NCBI RefSeq assembly: GCF_003385455.1
Contig: NZ_QNUF01000008.1
Location: 124,001 to 188,000 of the forward strand
Reading direction: 5' to 3'
DNA: 64,000 nt
DNA from: Chryseobacterium rhizosphaerae
Lineage (GTDB): Bacteria; Bacteroidota; Bacteroidia; Flavobacteriales; Weeksellaceae
Part shown: positions 51,501 to 59,929 of the stretch, one piece after another
Numbering within the stretch: the first letter of the stretch is position 1
How the letters are laid out: every line of letters begins with the position of its first letter
Program-made: the position numbers and the translations under genes
Notes under the pieces: generated by a model
Told to the model about the DNA's origin: nothing
Database searches by the model: none
Seen by the model: only the letters and a program-made list of their open reading frames with translations

Positions 51501-51573
51501 TAAAGAGAAGATTCCTACAGCACTCACTATTATCAAAGATGAGGAAAGAGGAAGCCTCATTGAAATTGTCTGA
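48538..51573 (+). CDS. sbcC: Nuclease SbcCD subunit C (SMC-like ATPase)
   Basis: The Rad50-like ATPase of SbcCD, 1011 residues. The Walker A is GAVGSGKSS (35-43), Q-loop IIPQGQFKEFLELG, and the two long coiled-coil arms run from about 175 to 460 and 530 to 830. They are joined by the zinc hook CPLC (500-503, NCPLCGSKEHPH). The ABC signature is TLSGGQAFQVSLSLALAL and the Walker B FFFIDEGFGTQD. All parts of an active ATPase are intact. It follows sbcD directly and ends before a bidirectional terminator. Confidence 0.96.
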   Translation: MIPIQLTLEGLYSYQERQTIDFKNLTDAGLFGIFGAVGSGKSSVLEAISFALYGETERLNMRDKRAYNMMNLKSNSSYIEFDFINYENKLFRATRDFRRNSKKFEDVKPYSVTFYENIDNKWIPLDHSNAETIIGLSYANFKRTIIIPQGQFKEFLELGAADRTNMMKEIFNLQKFDLQNNVSSLNVKNRSELDQLEGQLKGFEEINEENIQLQKGILTEEQKKLGESNEKFEKISHTYQQLKNLKTDFESLKLNTVKFTELSEQKPEIDALEVQTNLYDRVFRLFNPLITESNKLSKELAAKQNEKELQHKTLQETEKAFNIIKDQLIVLEPKFQALEQSRIQENDLSLIIQLFTYSREIEELNKRTQNGAEKVKEAGMSQENIQKKIDEFSKHLKALKDQKLDSALLSEVGNWFIHRKNLKKSQQEQAEKIERHQKQIGEITEELKPFAYHENFKEDFKSRKEALEIKKKELSQKLDHLKIQKELSRFANELHDGENCPLCGSKEHPHIVEIQDVNTELQEIQDRITAIDQEVLKNQRIEAEIEKILDRKKIFEEQLLSEQKALLQIQRDIEVHTQQFHWKPFSPDQEDEFEKKRADSFALEKTIEEADRNIALEREALEKATQLLEKYKVLLNDLKDKELSKQEQVNVSCSHLKILDWNLYTHKRMDEVEEAYQKLVVSNKETEENYQKAIQQEKILIPKLAEQKTIVNQSEKQMAALEKEISENKASIAHGLAEQNFTEFKEVENILLLEINIEHNRNQIQKFKIDFETLKKFIEELELKLKDLSFNDEQFSLTEKLFNEAQAEQKQISDSVVTKTAEIERLEKEYVKKEELLKKLTKLQKRSENLKVMINLFKGAGFVQYVSSIYLRQLCDHANLRFHRMTRNQLSLQLNENNDFEIIDYLNEGRSRSVKTLSGGQAFQVSLSLALALAESVQANAQADKNFFFIDEGFGTQDTESVNIVFETLTNLMKENRIVGIISHVEELKEKIPTALTIIKDEERGSLIEIV

Positions 51574-51615
51574 CCCTATATTTGAGAACCACAAATCGAA
51601 GTTTCAACATAGTTA

Positions 51616-51651
51616 AAAGTCACAAAAGTATTTAAACACTTTTGTGACTTT
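51616..51651. terminator. Bidirectional terminator between sbcC and the oxidoreductase gene
   Basis: AAAGTCACAAAAGT (51616-51629) pairs perfectly with ACTTTTGTGACTTT (51638-51651) across an 8-base loop, with A/T runs on both sides. It separates two convergent genes. Confidence 0.85.
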
Positions 51652-51660
51652 ATGGTTAAA

Positions 51661-52686
51661 TTACAGGTTTTGTACCAATGGTTTTACTTCTTTCCCGAAT
51701 AGTTCAATAGATTTCATTACCAGCTCATGAGCAGGATCTCCGATATCCATATGTCCGATAAACCTTGTGATTCCAAAAATCTCTTTCATATAAGCAATTT
51801 TATCGGCTACTTCGGAAGGACTGCCAATGAACAAGGCTCCTTCTTTGTTTCTTCCCCCATCGTACTGCATTTTAGTATAAGGAGCCCATCCTCTTGAGGC
51901 CCCTATCCTATCCATCTGAGATTTATAGGTGTGGAAATATTCGTCTACTACATTTTGATCATCACTCACAAAAGTATGGGAATGAACAGCAATCTGCATT
52001 TTGGATACATCATGTCCTGCTTTCTGGTATTCCTGCTTGTAAAACTCAATCAAATTTTTAAACTGGATTGGCATTCCTCCGATAATAGCTACCACCAAAG
52101 GCATTCCCAATTGAGCAGCACTCAATACGGATTGAGGAGTTCCTCCTACGGCTCTCCAGATCGAAAGTTTCCCATCATTTTTTGCCCTTGGATACACGGT
52201 CTGATTTTGCATCGGTGCCCGAAGTTTTCCTGACCAGGTAACATTTTCTTCTGAATTAATCTTTAATAACAACTCCAGTTTTTCATCAAAAAGCTCCTCA
52301 TAGTCATTCAATGAATAACCATATAACGGGAATGATTCTATGAAGCTTCCACGGCCTACAAATATTTCTGCTCTTCCGTCTGAAATAAGATCTAAGGTTG
52401 AAAAATCTTCATAAACCTTTACCGGCTCTGAAGAACTTAACACAGTCACCCCGCTTGCCAATTTTATATTTTTTGTAATACTTGCTGCAGCTGCCAATAC
52501 CATTTCAGGAGAAGAAACAGCATAATCCGGACGATGGTGTTCTCCCATGGCGAAGACATCGATTCCTACTTCATCCATCAATTTTACCTGTTCCAAAATT
52601 TCACGAATCTTAGTTCCTGCATCTCTATATTTTCCGGTGGACTGATCAAAAGCCAGGTCACCAAACATTCCTATTCCTAATTCCAT
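51661..52686 (-). CDS. Luciferase-like (LLM class) flavin-dependent oxidoreductase
   Basis: A 341-residue TIM-barrel flavoprotein of the bacterial-luciferase superfamily. ELGIGMFGDLAFDQ opens the protein, VFAMGEHHRPDYAVSSPEM (the EHH motif) and KLASGVTVLSSSEPVKVYEDF are family landmarks, and SNGRAEIFVGRG-like ISDGRAEIFVGRGSF lines the flavin site. The substrate is unknown; many close homologues are monooxygenases of unidentified function. A TAATTTTG box on the minus strand (52713-52706) lies about 20 bases before the start. Confidence 0.85.
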   Translation of the reverse strand: MELGIGMFGDLAFDQSTGKYRDAGTKIREILEQVKLMDEVGIDVFAMGEHHRPDYAVSSPEMVLAAAASITKNIKLASGVTVLSSSEPVKVYEDFSTLDLISDGRAEIFVGRGSFIESFPLYGYSLNDYEELFDEKLELLLKINSEENVTWSGKLRAPMQNQTVYPRAKNDGKLSIWRAVGGTPQSVLSAAQLGMPLVVAIIGGMPIQFKNLIEFYKQEYQKAGHDVSKMQIAVHSHTFVSDDQNVVDEYFHTYKSQMDRIGASRGWAPYTKMQYDGGRNKEGALFIGSPSEVADKIAYMKEIFGITRFIGHMDIGDPAHELVMKSIELFGKEVKPLVQNL

Positions 52687-52838
52687 ATTGTTGATTTTAT
52701 ATACACAAAATTACAGGAATAAAAAGTCAAAAACATTGATGTTTGTTAAGAACGATACCCTCCATTTTTATAAAAAAACTAAATCAGGGTTCTTCATATA
52801 AACTTGCTATATTTGAGAGATAACTATAACTTAAAAAT

Positions 52839-53645
52839 ATGAAACATCTGATTTCACTATTCCTTCTTCTATTAGTCAACATATATTCATCGCAGCGTAA
52901 AACTGAAATTTATGTCATTGGGAATATCCATGACAGTGTTCCTAATTACCATCCTAAAATCCTGTTTGACATTCTTGAAAAAATAAAACCGGATATTACG
53001 CTTCATGAAGTTGACAGTAAGGGAATGAAAGAGTATGAGACTAGTAATACTTCTAAAGAGAATGAAATCACTGCAACGAATTTATATCTTAAAAAGCATC
53101 CCAACACATTAAGGTTTCCTTTTGATTTTGAAGGCAGAAATCAATACCGGAAAGATAAAGGAATGGTACCTACAGATAACCTGTCTGTAAAATTGATTGA
53201 CAGTTTATATAAAGCCAAACAATTGTCATCTTCTGAAATAAAACGATATGAGGACTTTCTTACTACCACTAAAGAGTTAATGAAAATCGCTGAACTATCC
53301 CCGGAAAACTTCAACAATACAACAACGGATAAAATTTCTGAAAGAAGGCAGAATGCTCAGTATTCAGGATTAATACAAATCACAGATGAAAGACCGGAAT
53401 TTGCAAACAGGTATGTTACAAAACCTAACGGTGAAAAAATAAGCTATAGAGATGGGTTTAAATTGATGTCCGGGTTCTGGGATCTTAGAAATCAAACAAT
53501 GGCTAAAAATATTTACACGATAGCTGAGAAATATCCTCATAAAAAAATAGTGGTTTTAACAGGTTTTTTACATCGGTATTATATATTGAAAGAACTCAAC
53601 AGACTGAATAAAGGGAGCTATGTTATCAAAGAATTTTATAATTAA
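52839..53645 (+). CDS. Secreted TraB/Tiki-like protein of unknown function
   Basis: A 268-residue protein with signal peptide MKHLISLFLLLLVNIYSSQ. The pattern resembles the TraB/Tiki/ChaN group: an early strand VIGNIHDSVPNYH, KPDITLHEVDSKG, and a late RNQTMAKNIYTIAEKYPHKKIVV segment followed by TGFLHRYYIL. In that group such His and Glu residues line a metal or haem site, but here the match is only by pattern. A TATATTTG box at 52808-52815 and a shared terminator downstream mark it as a single gene. Confidence 0.5.
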   Translation: MKHLISLFLLLLVNIYSSQRKTEIYVIGNIHDSVPNYHPKILFDILEKIKPDITLHEVDSKGMKEYETSNTSKENEITATNLYLKKHPNTLRFPFDFEGRNQYRKDKGMVPTDNLSVKLIDSLYKAKQLSSSEIKRYEDFLTTTKELMKIAELSPENFNNTTTDKISERRQNAQYSGLIQITDERPEFANRYVTKPNGEKISYRDGFKLMSGFWDLRNQTMAKNIYTIAEKYPHKKIVVLTGFLHRYYILKELNRLNKGSYVIKEFYN

Positions 53646-53667
53646 TATATCACATCTGCTATAAATA

Positions 53668-53696
53668 AAAATCCAGCCTATTTTAGGCTGGATTTT
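53668..53696. terminator. Bidirectional terminator between convergent genes
   Basis: AAAATCCAGCCTA (53668-53680) pairs with TAGGCTGGATTTT (53684-53696) across a 3-base loop. It lies between the TraB/Tiki-like gene and the S9 peptidase gene. Confidence 0.88.
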
Positions 53697-53700
53697 ATTA

Positions 53701-55839
53701 TTATTTTTTCAGGTACTGATCAAAATAATCTGTAATCTTCTGCATCAGGTGAACCCTGTCTTTTCCGATCACATTATGCGGATGTCCCGGATAAGTAAAA
53801 TAATCCAACTGAACCCCGTTATCAACAGCAGATTTGATGAATTTTATAGAATGCTGCCATACTACGACGTCATCCTGCGCTCCGTGGATCATCAATAATT
53901 TTCCTTTAAGGTTCTGTACTTTATCTAAAAGATTAGCCGCAGCATATCCCTGTGGATTTTCCTGTGGTGTATCCATATATCTTTCTCCATACATAATTTC
54001 GTACATGCTCCAGTCGATCACCGGTCCTCCGGCAACTCCTACTTTAAAGACATCCGGCTTACGAAGCATAAAGCTCGTAGTCATAAACCCTCCAAAGCTC
54101 CAGCCATGGATTCCCATTTTTGTTCCATCCACATAGGGAAGGGATTTCAGGTAGTCTACTCCTTTCATCTGGTCATTCATTTCGGTAGTTCCCAGATTTC
54201 TGAATACAGCCTGCTCAAACTTCATTCCGCGGTTAGAAGAACCTCTACCATCCATGGTAAAGATGATATATCCATTCTGAGCCATATATTCATACCAAAG
54301 GTTTCCTGAAGCAGGGAAAGTATTTGTTATCAGCTGCAGGTGCGGACCATTGTACAGATAAACAATAGTAGGATACTTTTTATTAGGATCAAAATTTGTT
54401 GGAAGGATGATCTTTCCGTATAAAGGTGTTCCGTCATCAGCTTTCAATTCTACATTTTTAATTTCAGGTCTCTGATAATTTTTCAATGTATTTTCTGCTG
54501 TAAAAATATTCGTAGACTTTAAGTTATTGGTATTAATAATATTTCCAACTCTTGGAGAATTGGCATTACTATAGACATCATACAGATAATTTCCGTCGCT
54601 GCTCAATACACCGGCATGCATTCCTTCTGCATCATCCAGTCGCTGCATTTTGAAGTTGGTCCAATTGATCTTATACAAATGTCTTTCCAGAGGAGTTTCT
54701 TTTGTTGACGTAAAATAAATCTCTTTCTTCTTTTCATTAAACCCTAAAATATCGGTTACCAGCCAGTCTCCTTTTGTAATCTGGGCAACCAATCCTTTTT
54801 CCAAGCTATAATGGAACAGGTGATTATACCCTGTTCTCTGGCTTTGCCAGATAAAGTCTGTATTGGAATTTGGGAAGAACGTAAGCGGATGCTGTGGTTC
54901 AACATATTTGCTGTCGGTCTCTTCAAATAAAGTCTTTATCAGTTCTCCGGTAGCGGCATCATATTGATTCATTTTCATATGATTCTGTCCTCTGTTCAGA
55001 ACAGCCACAAAAATGTATTTTGAATCCGGGCTCCAGGTAACAGCAGTTAAGTACTGATCTTTTTCGCCTTCAACTTTCAGAAAAGTTGTTGACTGGGTTT
55101 TAATATTAAAAACGCCTAATGTTACCTGATGAGAAGTCTGACCTGCCATCGGGTACTTAATATTGTGGTTTACGGCAGGTGTTACAGACCAATCTATGAT
55201 CGGATAATCTGCCACCATAGACTGATCCATTTTATAGAAAGCTACACTTTCAGAGTTGGGAGCAGGAAAAATTCCGGTATCGATGCCGAATTCATTCCTG
55301 TGAACAGCCTGTCCGCTGATGATATTTTCGTTTGCTTCATTAGTAACCGCAATAGTTTTTCCGTTTTTACTCACAAACAGGTTATTCTTTGCTGTAAAAG
55401 CGAAAGTCTGGCCATCACCAAACATTTTTATGTTGGAGGCATCCTTATCTACAGGAGTCTGATTTTTCACTTTCCAGTCATTTCCTGATTTTTCAATCCA
55501 AAACATTTTACCGTCTTTGCTAAAATAACCATTTGAATTCCCGGAAAACTTAATCTGAGGTACAGCGTTCAGTTTGTCATTGGCAAACTGTCTGTTCAGC
55601 TGTGTTAAAGACACCAAAGTATCTTGTTTATTGGTTTTCAGATCTGTAACCAAATACCCTCCTTTCACGGATTGGATATAGGATTTCCCGTCTGCAGACC
55701 ATGAAAATTGTGAAATATTTTTCACGGCAAGATTGGTTCTCATCCCATTTACAGCCTCCGCCATGGTAAACTTCTGTGTCTGGGCGAATGCAGTATTCCC
55801 CAAAACCAGCATCAATAAAGAAAATTTATATAATTTCAT
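53701..55839 (-). CDS. S9 family peptidase, dipeptidyl peptidase IV-like
   Basis: A 712-residue secreted peptidase (signal peptide to about FAQ, 20). The N-terminal two thirds form the beta-propeller of S9B enzymes, with NEFGIDTGIFPAPNSESVAFYKMDQS carrying the Glu segment that binds the substrate N-terminus. The C-terminal hydrolase domain has GWSFGGF (nucleophile Ser), a later Asp in GAQDDVV and His in PGHPHNV. DPP IV enzymes cut X-Pro or X-Ala dipeptides. Exact specificity is inferred. A -7-like TATTTTTG box lies at 55866-55859 on the minus strand. Confidence 0.9.
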   Translation of the reverse strand: MKLYKFSLLMLVLGNTAFAQTQKFTMAEAVNGMRTNLAVKNISQFSWSADGKSYIQSVKGGYLVTDLKTNKQDTLVSLTQLNRQFANDKLNAVPQIKFSGNSNGYFSKDGKMFWIEKSGNDWKVKNQTPVDKDASNIKMFGDGQTFAFTAKNNLFVSKNGKTIAVTNEANENIISGQAVHRNEFGIDTGIFPAPNSESVAFYKMDQSMVADYPIIDWSVTPAVNHNIKYPMAGQTSHQVTLGVFNIKTQSTTFLKVEGEKDQYLTAVTWSPDSKYIFVAVLNRGQNHMKMNQYDAATGELIKTLFEETDSKYVEPQHPLTFFPNSNTDFIWQSQRTGYNHLFHYSLEKGLVAQITKGDWLVTDILGFNEKKKEIYFTSTKETPLERHLYKINWTNFKMQRLDDAEGMHAGVLSSDGNYLYDVYSNANSPRVGNIINTNNLKSTNIFTAENTLKNYQRPEIKNVELKADDGTPLYGKIILPTNFDPNKKYPTIVYLYNGPHLQLITNTFPASGNLWYEYMAQNGYIIFTMDGRGSSNRGMKFEQAVFRNLGTTEMNDQMKGVDYLKSLPYVDGTKMGIHGWSFGGFMTTSFMLRKPDVFKVGVAGGPVIDWSMYEIMYGERYMDTPQENPQGYAAANLLDKVQNLKGKLLMIHGAQDDVVVWQHSIKFIKSAVDNGVQLDYFTYPGHPHNVIGKDRVHLMQKITDYFDQYLKK

Positions 55840-56312
55840 TGCGTAAAATTGAATCCATCAAAAATAAGAAATAAAAACCATCCGTTAAGAAATGTTAAAT
55901 TAAAACATTCATAAAAAGGAATTAATGAATTAAATGAAATTATTCCTTAACTTAATACTAAGATTTGTGGAGGGTTGCTGGGGAAATGTAAAGGTGTAAA
56001 ATGAATGATGGATTTTGCATATAGATAGAGACTGCTTCATCATTCTGTTCTTTGTAAAGATGATGTGAACCTTAGCCCCGATAGTAACGGTTACCCCGCA
56101 GCACGCATTGAAGACTGGGTTTTGGACGCTGGAATGTATGGGGCGAGGAGTATGAGTGGATAGCGGGAAAAAGCTCCCTTAAAAAAGAAATAATTATCAA
56201 AAGGAATCATAATTTTACATATACATTGCATTTCTTATCCTATATCAATGTTCCGTATATGCTCCCTATCCTACATTTGCATTATTAATAACAAACAAAA
56301 AATAAAAATACA
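55840..56312. other. Intergenic region with a candidate structured RNA
   Basis: About 470 bases between the S9 peptidase and YceI genes. It contains the promoter region of the peptidase, a candidate ncRNA (56069-56180), and a TACATTTG box (56272-56279) about 33 bases before the YceI start. The first 130 bases contain nothing else I can identify. Confidence 0.5.
56069..56180 (+). ncRNA. Candidate structured RNA, possibly Flavo-1
   Basis: The region is GC-rich compared with its surroundings and codes for nothing. AGC-CCCG (56074-56080) pairs with CGGG (56164-56167) and GCT (56173-56175) around an unpaired AAAAA. Inside, CCCC (56094-56097) can pair with GGGG (56140-56143), and GCATT with AATGT. 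The conserved-looking pieces TAGCCCCGATAG and GGATAGCGGG with AGCTCC match my recollection of the Flavo-1 motif of Flavobacteria. I cannot confirm the family. The strand is inferred from that match. Confidence 0.5.
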
Positions 56313-56825
56313 ATGGCAACAAAATGGAACCTAGACCCAACGCATAGTGAGATTACTTTCAAAGTAAAACATATGATGATTTCTAATGTAAAAGGAAGTT
56401 TCAGAACCTTCACTGCAGAAATTGAAGCGGAGGATGATACTTTCGCCAATGCAAAAACTACCGCTACTATTCAGACGGATTCTGTTTTTACCAATAATAC
56501 AGACAGAGATAATCACTTAAAATCTGCCGAGTTCTTCAATGCTGAACAACATCCAACGATTACTTTTGATTCTCAGGCTCTGAATGATCAGGTAGTAGGA
56601 AATCTTACAATCAATGGGATTACAAAACCTGTAACTTTAGATGTAGATTTCGGAGGAATCAATGTTGATCCTTGGGGAAATACAAAAGCAGGATTCTCTT
56701 TTGAAGGAAAAATAAGCAGAAAAGATTTCGGATTAAACTGGAATGCAGCTTTAGAAGCAGGAGGAGTAATGGTAAGTGATGATGTAAAAGTAGCTGGAGA
56801 ATTACAGTTTGTAAAGCAAGCATAA
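56313..56825 (+). CDS. YceI family protein
   Basis: A 170-residue beta-barrel of the YceI family. TKWNLDPTHSEITFKVKH opens the protein, RDNHLKSAEFFNAEQHPTITF and GNLTINGITKPVTLDV are the family landmarks, and the C-terminus closes with a KVAGELQFVKQA strand. YceI proteins bind isoprenoid-like lipids in a long pocket. There is no signal peptide, so unlike E. coli YceI it seems cytoplasmic. A single gene with its own terminator. Confidence 0.92.
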   Translation: MATKWNLDPTHSEITFKVKHMMISNVKGSFRTFTAEIEAEDDTFANAKTTATIQTDSVFTNNTDRDNHLKSAEFFNAEQHPTITFDSQALNDQVVGNLTINGITKPVTLDVDFGGINVDPWGNTKAGFSFEGKISRKDFGLNWNAALEAGGVMVSDDVKVAGELQFVKQA

Positions 56826-56843
56826 TTTTTCAATATATTTTGT

Positions 56844-56882
56844 GAAAGGTTCAGGGATTTTACTAAAAACCTTGAACCTTTC
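56844..56882 (+). terminator. Terminator of the YceI gene
   Basis: GAAAGGTTCA (56844-56853) pairs with TGAACCTTTC (56873-56882), followed by ATTTTTT. It lies 19 bases after the YceI stop and 25 bases before the ygiD start. Confidence 0.75.
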
Positions 56883-56906
56883 ATTTTTTATGATTATTCA
56901 AAATTT

Positions 56907-57734
56907 ATGAACCTCAACGATCTACAAAACATAAGTGAAAACTTCCAAAGCACTCAGCGAATGCCTGTTCTATTTTTGGGACACGGCTCTCCTATGAATG
57001 CCATTGAAGAAAACCAGTTTGTACAGGGATTCCGAAAAGCGGCTACGGAAATTCCCAGGCCTAATGCTATCCTGTGTATTTCTGCACACTGGTATACGGA
57101 AGGAACGCTTGTCACCGCCATGGAAATGCCAAAAACCATTCATGATTTTTATGGTTTTCCGAAAGAATTATTTGACGTACAGTATCCTGCTCCCGGAAAT
57201 CCGGAACTTGCTGCGGAAACTGCAGAGCTATTATTACCCTTGGAGGTTGAAGAAGACCATAACTGGGGACTGGATCATGGGGCGTGGTCAGTCATCAGAC
57301 ATATGTATCCTGAAGCTTATATTCCGGTCATTCAACTGAGTATTGATTATACCAAGCCTCCACAATATCATTATGATCTGGCTAAAAGGCTTCATAAACT
57401 CCGTGAAAAAGGAATTCTGATCATAGGAAGTGGAAATATTGTTCATAACCTGCGTTTAATCGACTGGAAAAATATCAATACGGTGGGTGCCGGCTGGGAT
57501 TGGGCAGTGGAAGCGAGGGAAAAAACCAATAACTGGCTTCTTGACGGTAATTTCCAGCCTATTATTGATTATCAGAAACAAGGAACATTTTTAGAATATG
57601 CCGTACCTACGCCCGATCACTATCTTCCCCTTATCTATACCCTGGGGTTGAAAGACCGGTCTGAACACTTATCTTTATTTAATGACGAACTTATTGGAGG
57701 TTCACTAAGTATGACAAGTGTGAGAATTGGATAG
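56907..57734 (+). CDS. ygiD: 4,5-DOPA dioxygenase extradiol family protein (YgiD)
   Basis: A 275-residue member of the LigB-type extradiol dioxygenases. PVLFLGHGSPMNAIEEN has the first metal-binding His, CISAHWYTEGT the second, and LDHGAWSVIRHMYP a further active-site His. GSGNIVHNLRLIDW is the family segment near the middle. E. coli YgiD opens DOPA rings in vitro. The physiological substrate is unknown. A single gene with a strong terminator downstream. Confidence 0.88.
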   Translation: MNLNDLQNISENFQSTQRMPVLFLGHGSPMNAIEENQFVQGFRKAATEIPRPNAILCISAHWYTEGTLVTAMEMPKTIHDFYGFPKELFDVQYPAPGNPELAAETAELLLPLEVEEDHNWGLDHGAWSVIRHMYPEAYIPVIQLSIDYTKPPQYHYDLAKRLHKLREKGILIIGSGNIVHNLRLIDWKNINTVGAGWDWAVEAREKTNNWLLDGNFQPIIDYQKQGTFLEYAVPTPDHYLPLIYTLGLKDRSEHLSLFNDELIGGSLSMTSVRIG

Positions 57735-57754
57735 TATTCTTGTATATAAAAATA

Positions 57755-57787
57755 AAACCCCCTCCACCTAAACGGCTGAGGGGGTTT
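57755..57787. terminator. Bidirectional terminator between ygiD and the S8 protease gene
   Basis: AAACCCCCTC (57755-57764) pairs with GAGGGGGTTT (57778-57787), followed by ATTTTTTT on the plus strand and preceded by AT-rich DNA on the other side. It separates two convergent genes. Confidence 0.9.
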
Positions 57788-57806
57788 ATTTTTTTGAAAT
57801 CTTATT

Positions 57807-59285
57807 TTATTGTACTGCTTTTAAAACATTAATGTTTCCATAGCCATAGCTTGAATTCACATTTGGATAATAAGTGGCAGACTGTCTCATTTTATTAAGG
57901 ACCTGATCTCTAGTCCATGATGGGTTCTTAGCCCATACTAAAGCTGCAATTCCTGCTGTTGCTGCGGTAGCTACTGATGAACCGCCTACATAATCAGCCT
58001 GTCCGTTATAATAACTTAAAACCGGAACTGTATTTCCTGAAGCTCTTTCCATCTGGAAGGTAAAGTCTATCTCTCCTCCGGAGTGGCAAACATCACATTT
58101 CTGATTGGAGGTTCCTTCTTTCACTCCTGTTATAGCCTGTGTTTCCGGCATCCAGGCAGGGAAAATAACGCCTACAAAAGTGGTAAAACTAGTGGATGTA
58201 CCTCCTGCACAGAAAATCAATTTCCCTTTGGAATATGCGTATTTTACACCATCCTCAATTTTTCCTACTGAAAAAATATGTCCCATAGACATAGAAATGA
58301 TCTTTACACTGGCATTATTCGCCAGATCTGTAAATGCTGTTTTCACTCCGGTCTGCTCACTGGAAGTGTCCAATACTACGTTTGCGGCAGCCCGGTAAGC
58401 AATCAAATTGGCATTATAGGCAACTCCTACAGGCAGTCCTGCATTATTTCTCGGCGCTGCCATTACGGAAGCCATTTTTGTTCCGTGTCCACACTGATCT
58501 GCAGAACCATCTGAATTATAAACACCCAACTTATTGATTGTTCTCCCTGAGGAAGATCCGTTATTAAAGCTGTTTCCAAGGAAGGCCTGCTCTGGTGAAA
58601 CACCTGTATCTACCAAACCGATGGTAACGCCCGCTCCGGTACTGTAGCCCCATGCATCAGGAATATTATGCTTGGTAAAAGCCCAGGGAATTTTCGCACC
58701 CGGCGTAGTGGAAGTGTAGTCATCAGCATTCAAAGTAGTAGACGAAAAGCCACATCCTGAGCCTCCCCCTGAGGATCTTGAAGCTAGATTGAATTTATTT
58801 TCATTTTCGAAATAGTGGTAATCTCCCGGTTCAAGATATCGGATAGTCTTCATCTGACGAAGTGCTTTAATGGTTTCTTCTTTTTCGATGACCACATCGA
58901 TCTGGTTGAGATATTTGTCTGAGGCAAGGAAGAAAGTTCTTTCATCTTTTCCTTCATATTTTTTAATCATCGACAAAATCTCGGTTTCCATTGCCTGGTT
59001 ATTTGAAGATTTGCTTCTGTCAAAATCTTCTTTAGATTCTCCAAATCCAATGGATACCATTTTATTTCCCTGAAAGATGGCACTCCATAAAAAATGATCA
59101 GATTGATTGGCCCAGTTGAAAGAACCTTTTGTTTTAAGGGATTGATTAATTCCTTCATTAATTTGTTTGGCAGTCAGGGGATCTTTCTGACTCATTTCAA
59201 TGTTGGAATTTTCGTTTTGAAGATCTTCGGTATTACAAGAGCTTAAAGCAAAAAATATTGCTACTAAGAATACACTTTTTTTCAT
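57807..59285 (-). CDS. S8 subtilisin-like protease, lipoprotein
   Basis: A 492-residue secreted lipoprotein (MKKSVFLVAIFFALSSC, Cys 17). Residues 30-165 include a likely propeptide. The catalytic triad is Asp in IGLVDTGVSP, His in CGHGTKMASVMAAP and Ser in GGSSVATAATAGIAALV. Cys residues in the SGCGFSST and CDVCHSGG segments may form disulfides. The mature end lacks a T9SS sorting domain, so the enzyme should stay membrane-anchored. The target proteins are unknown. Confidence 0.9.
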   Translation of the reverse strand: MKKSVFLVAIFFALSSCNTEDLQNENSNIEMSQKDPLTAKQINEGINQSLKTKGSFNWANQSDHFLWSAIFQGNKMVSIGFGESKEDFDRSKSSNNQAMETEILSMIKKYEGKDERTFFLASDKYLNQIDVVIEKEETIKALRQMKTIRYLEPGDYHYFENENKFNLASRSSGGGSGCGFSSTTLNADDYTSTTPGAKIPWAFTKHNIPDAWGYSTGAGVTIGLVDTGVSPEQAFLGNSFNNGSSSGRTINKLGVYNSDGSADQCGHGTKMASVMAAPRNNAGLPVGVAYNANLIAYRAAANVVLDTSSEQTGVKTAFTDLANNASVKIISMSMGHIFSVGKIEDGVKYAYSKGKLIFCAGGTSTSFTTFVGVIFPAWMPETQAITGVKEGTSNQKCDVCHSGGEIDFTFQMERASGNTVPVLSYYNGQADYVGGSSVATAATAGIAALVWAKNPSWTRDQVLNKMRQSATYYPNVNSSYGYGNINVLKAVQ

Positions 59286-59412
59286 ATGTTATAATTTTGG
59301 TTGGGACCAATATAACACTTTATTGTGAATTACCTATTTTTCCAAGGTGAATTCTATATTATCCGAATATTAATAACGCTTTAAGAATAAAATTCACAAC
59401 ATTCAATGAAAT

Positions 59413-59859
59413 CTATAATATTTTTTCAAAACAGACACTATTATCTATTCCAATGTACTGTCCATAGTTCGGAATGCGATAGAAGCCACTTTTTTCGTAC
59501 ACAGAAATAGCATTCTTTAAGTCTACGGAAGTTTCTAAAACGGCTTTTTCAAATCCCGATTCTTTCGCCCAATTTTCCAATTCTCTAAGTATGCCAGAAG
59601 CTAAGCCTCTTTTTCTGAAAGTTGGGTTCGTATACATTCTTTTGATTTCGACTGTATTATCTGAAAGTTCTTTAAATGCTCCGCATGCTGCCGGAAGTTC
59701 GTCAATATAGGCAACAGTACAGTTTTTAAGTTTATCAATTGTATTAAACTGTTCAAAAAAAGCATTATCATCCCCATTATGCACCGCAAGGTCTGTATCG
59801 AGAAGTTGTACTAAATTTTGAAAATCCGGATGGGTAGAATCAAGTCTTTTTATAGTCAT
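59413..59859 (-). CDS. GNAT family N-acetyltransferase
   Basis: A 148-residue single-domain GNAT. VEIKRMYTNPTFRKRGLASGILRELE, here as VEIKRMYTNP then RKRGLASGI, is motif A, which binds acetyl-CoA. KAVLETSVDLKNAISVYEKSGF is motif B. The acceptor substrate cannot be inferred. It lies between the S8 protease and hutH genes on the same strand, 127 bases upstream of the former and 70 bases downstream of the latter. Confidence 0.88.
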   Translation of the reverse strand: MTIKRLDSTHPDFQNLVQLLDTDLAVHNGDDNAFFEQFNTIDKLKNCTVAYIDELPAACGAFKELSDNTVEIKRMYTNPTFRKRGLASGILRELENWAKESGFEKAVLETSVDLKNAISVYEKSGFYRIPNYGQYIGIDNSVCFEKIL

Positions 59860-59891
59860 ATATATTTAATTAAAAAAATAGGATAAAACAA

Positions 59892-59914
59892 AAAAGCTCC
59901 CTTTCGGAAGCTTT
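59892..59914 (-). terminator. Terminator of hutH
   Basis: On the minus strand AAAGCTTCC pairs with GGGAGCTTT (one T-G pair) across a short AAA-rich loop, followed by TTTTG. It lies 15 bases past the hutH stop. Confidence 0.75.
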
Positions 59915-59929
59915 CTTAGTGGGTATATT

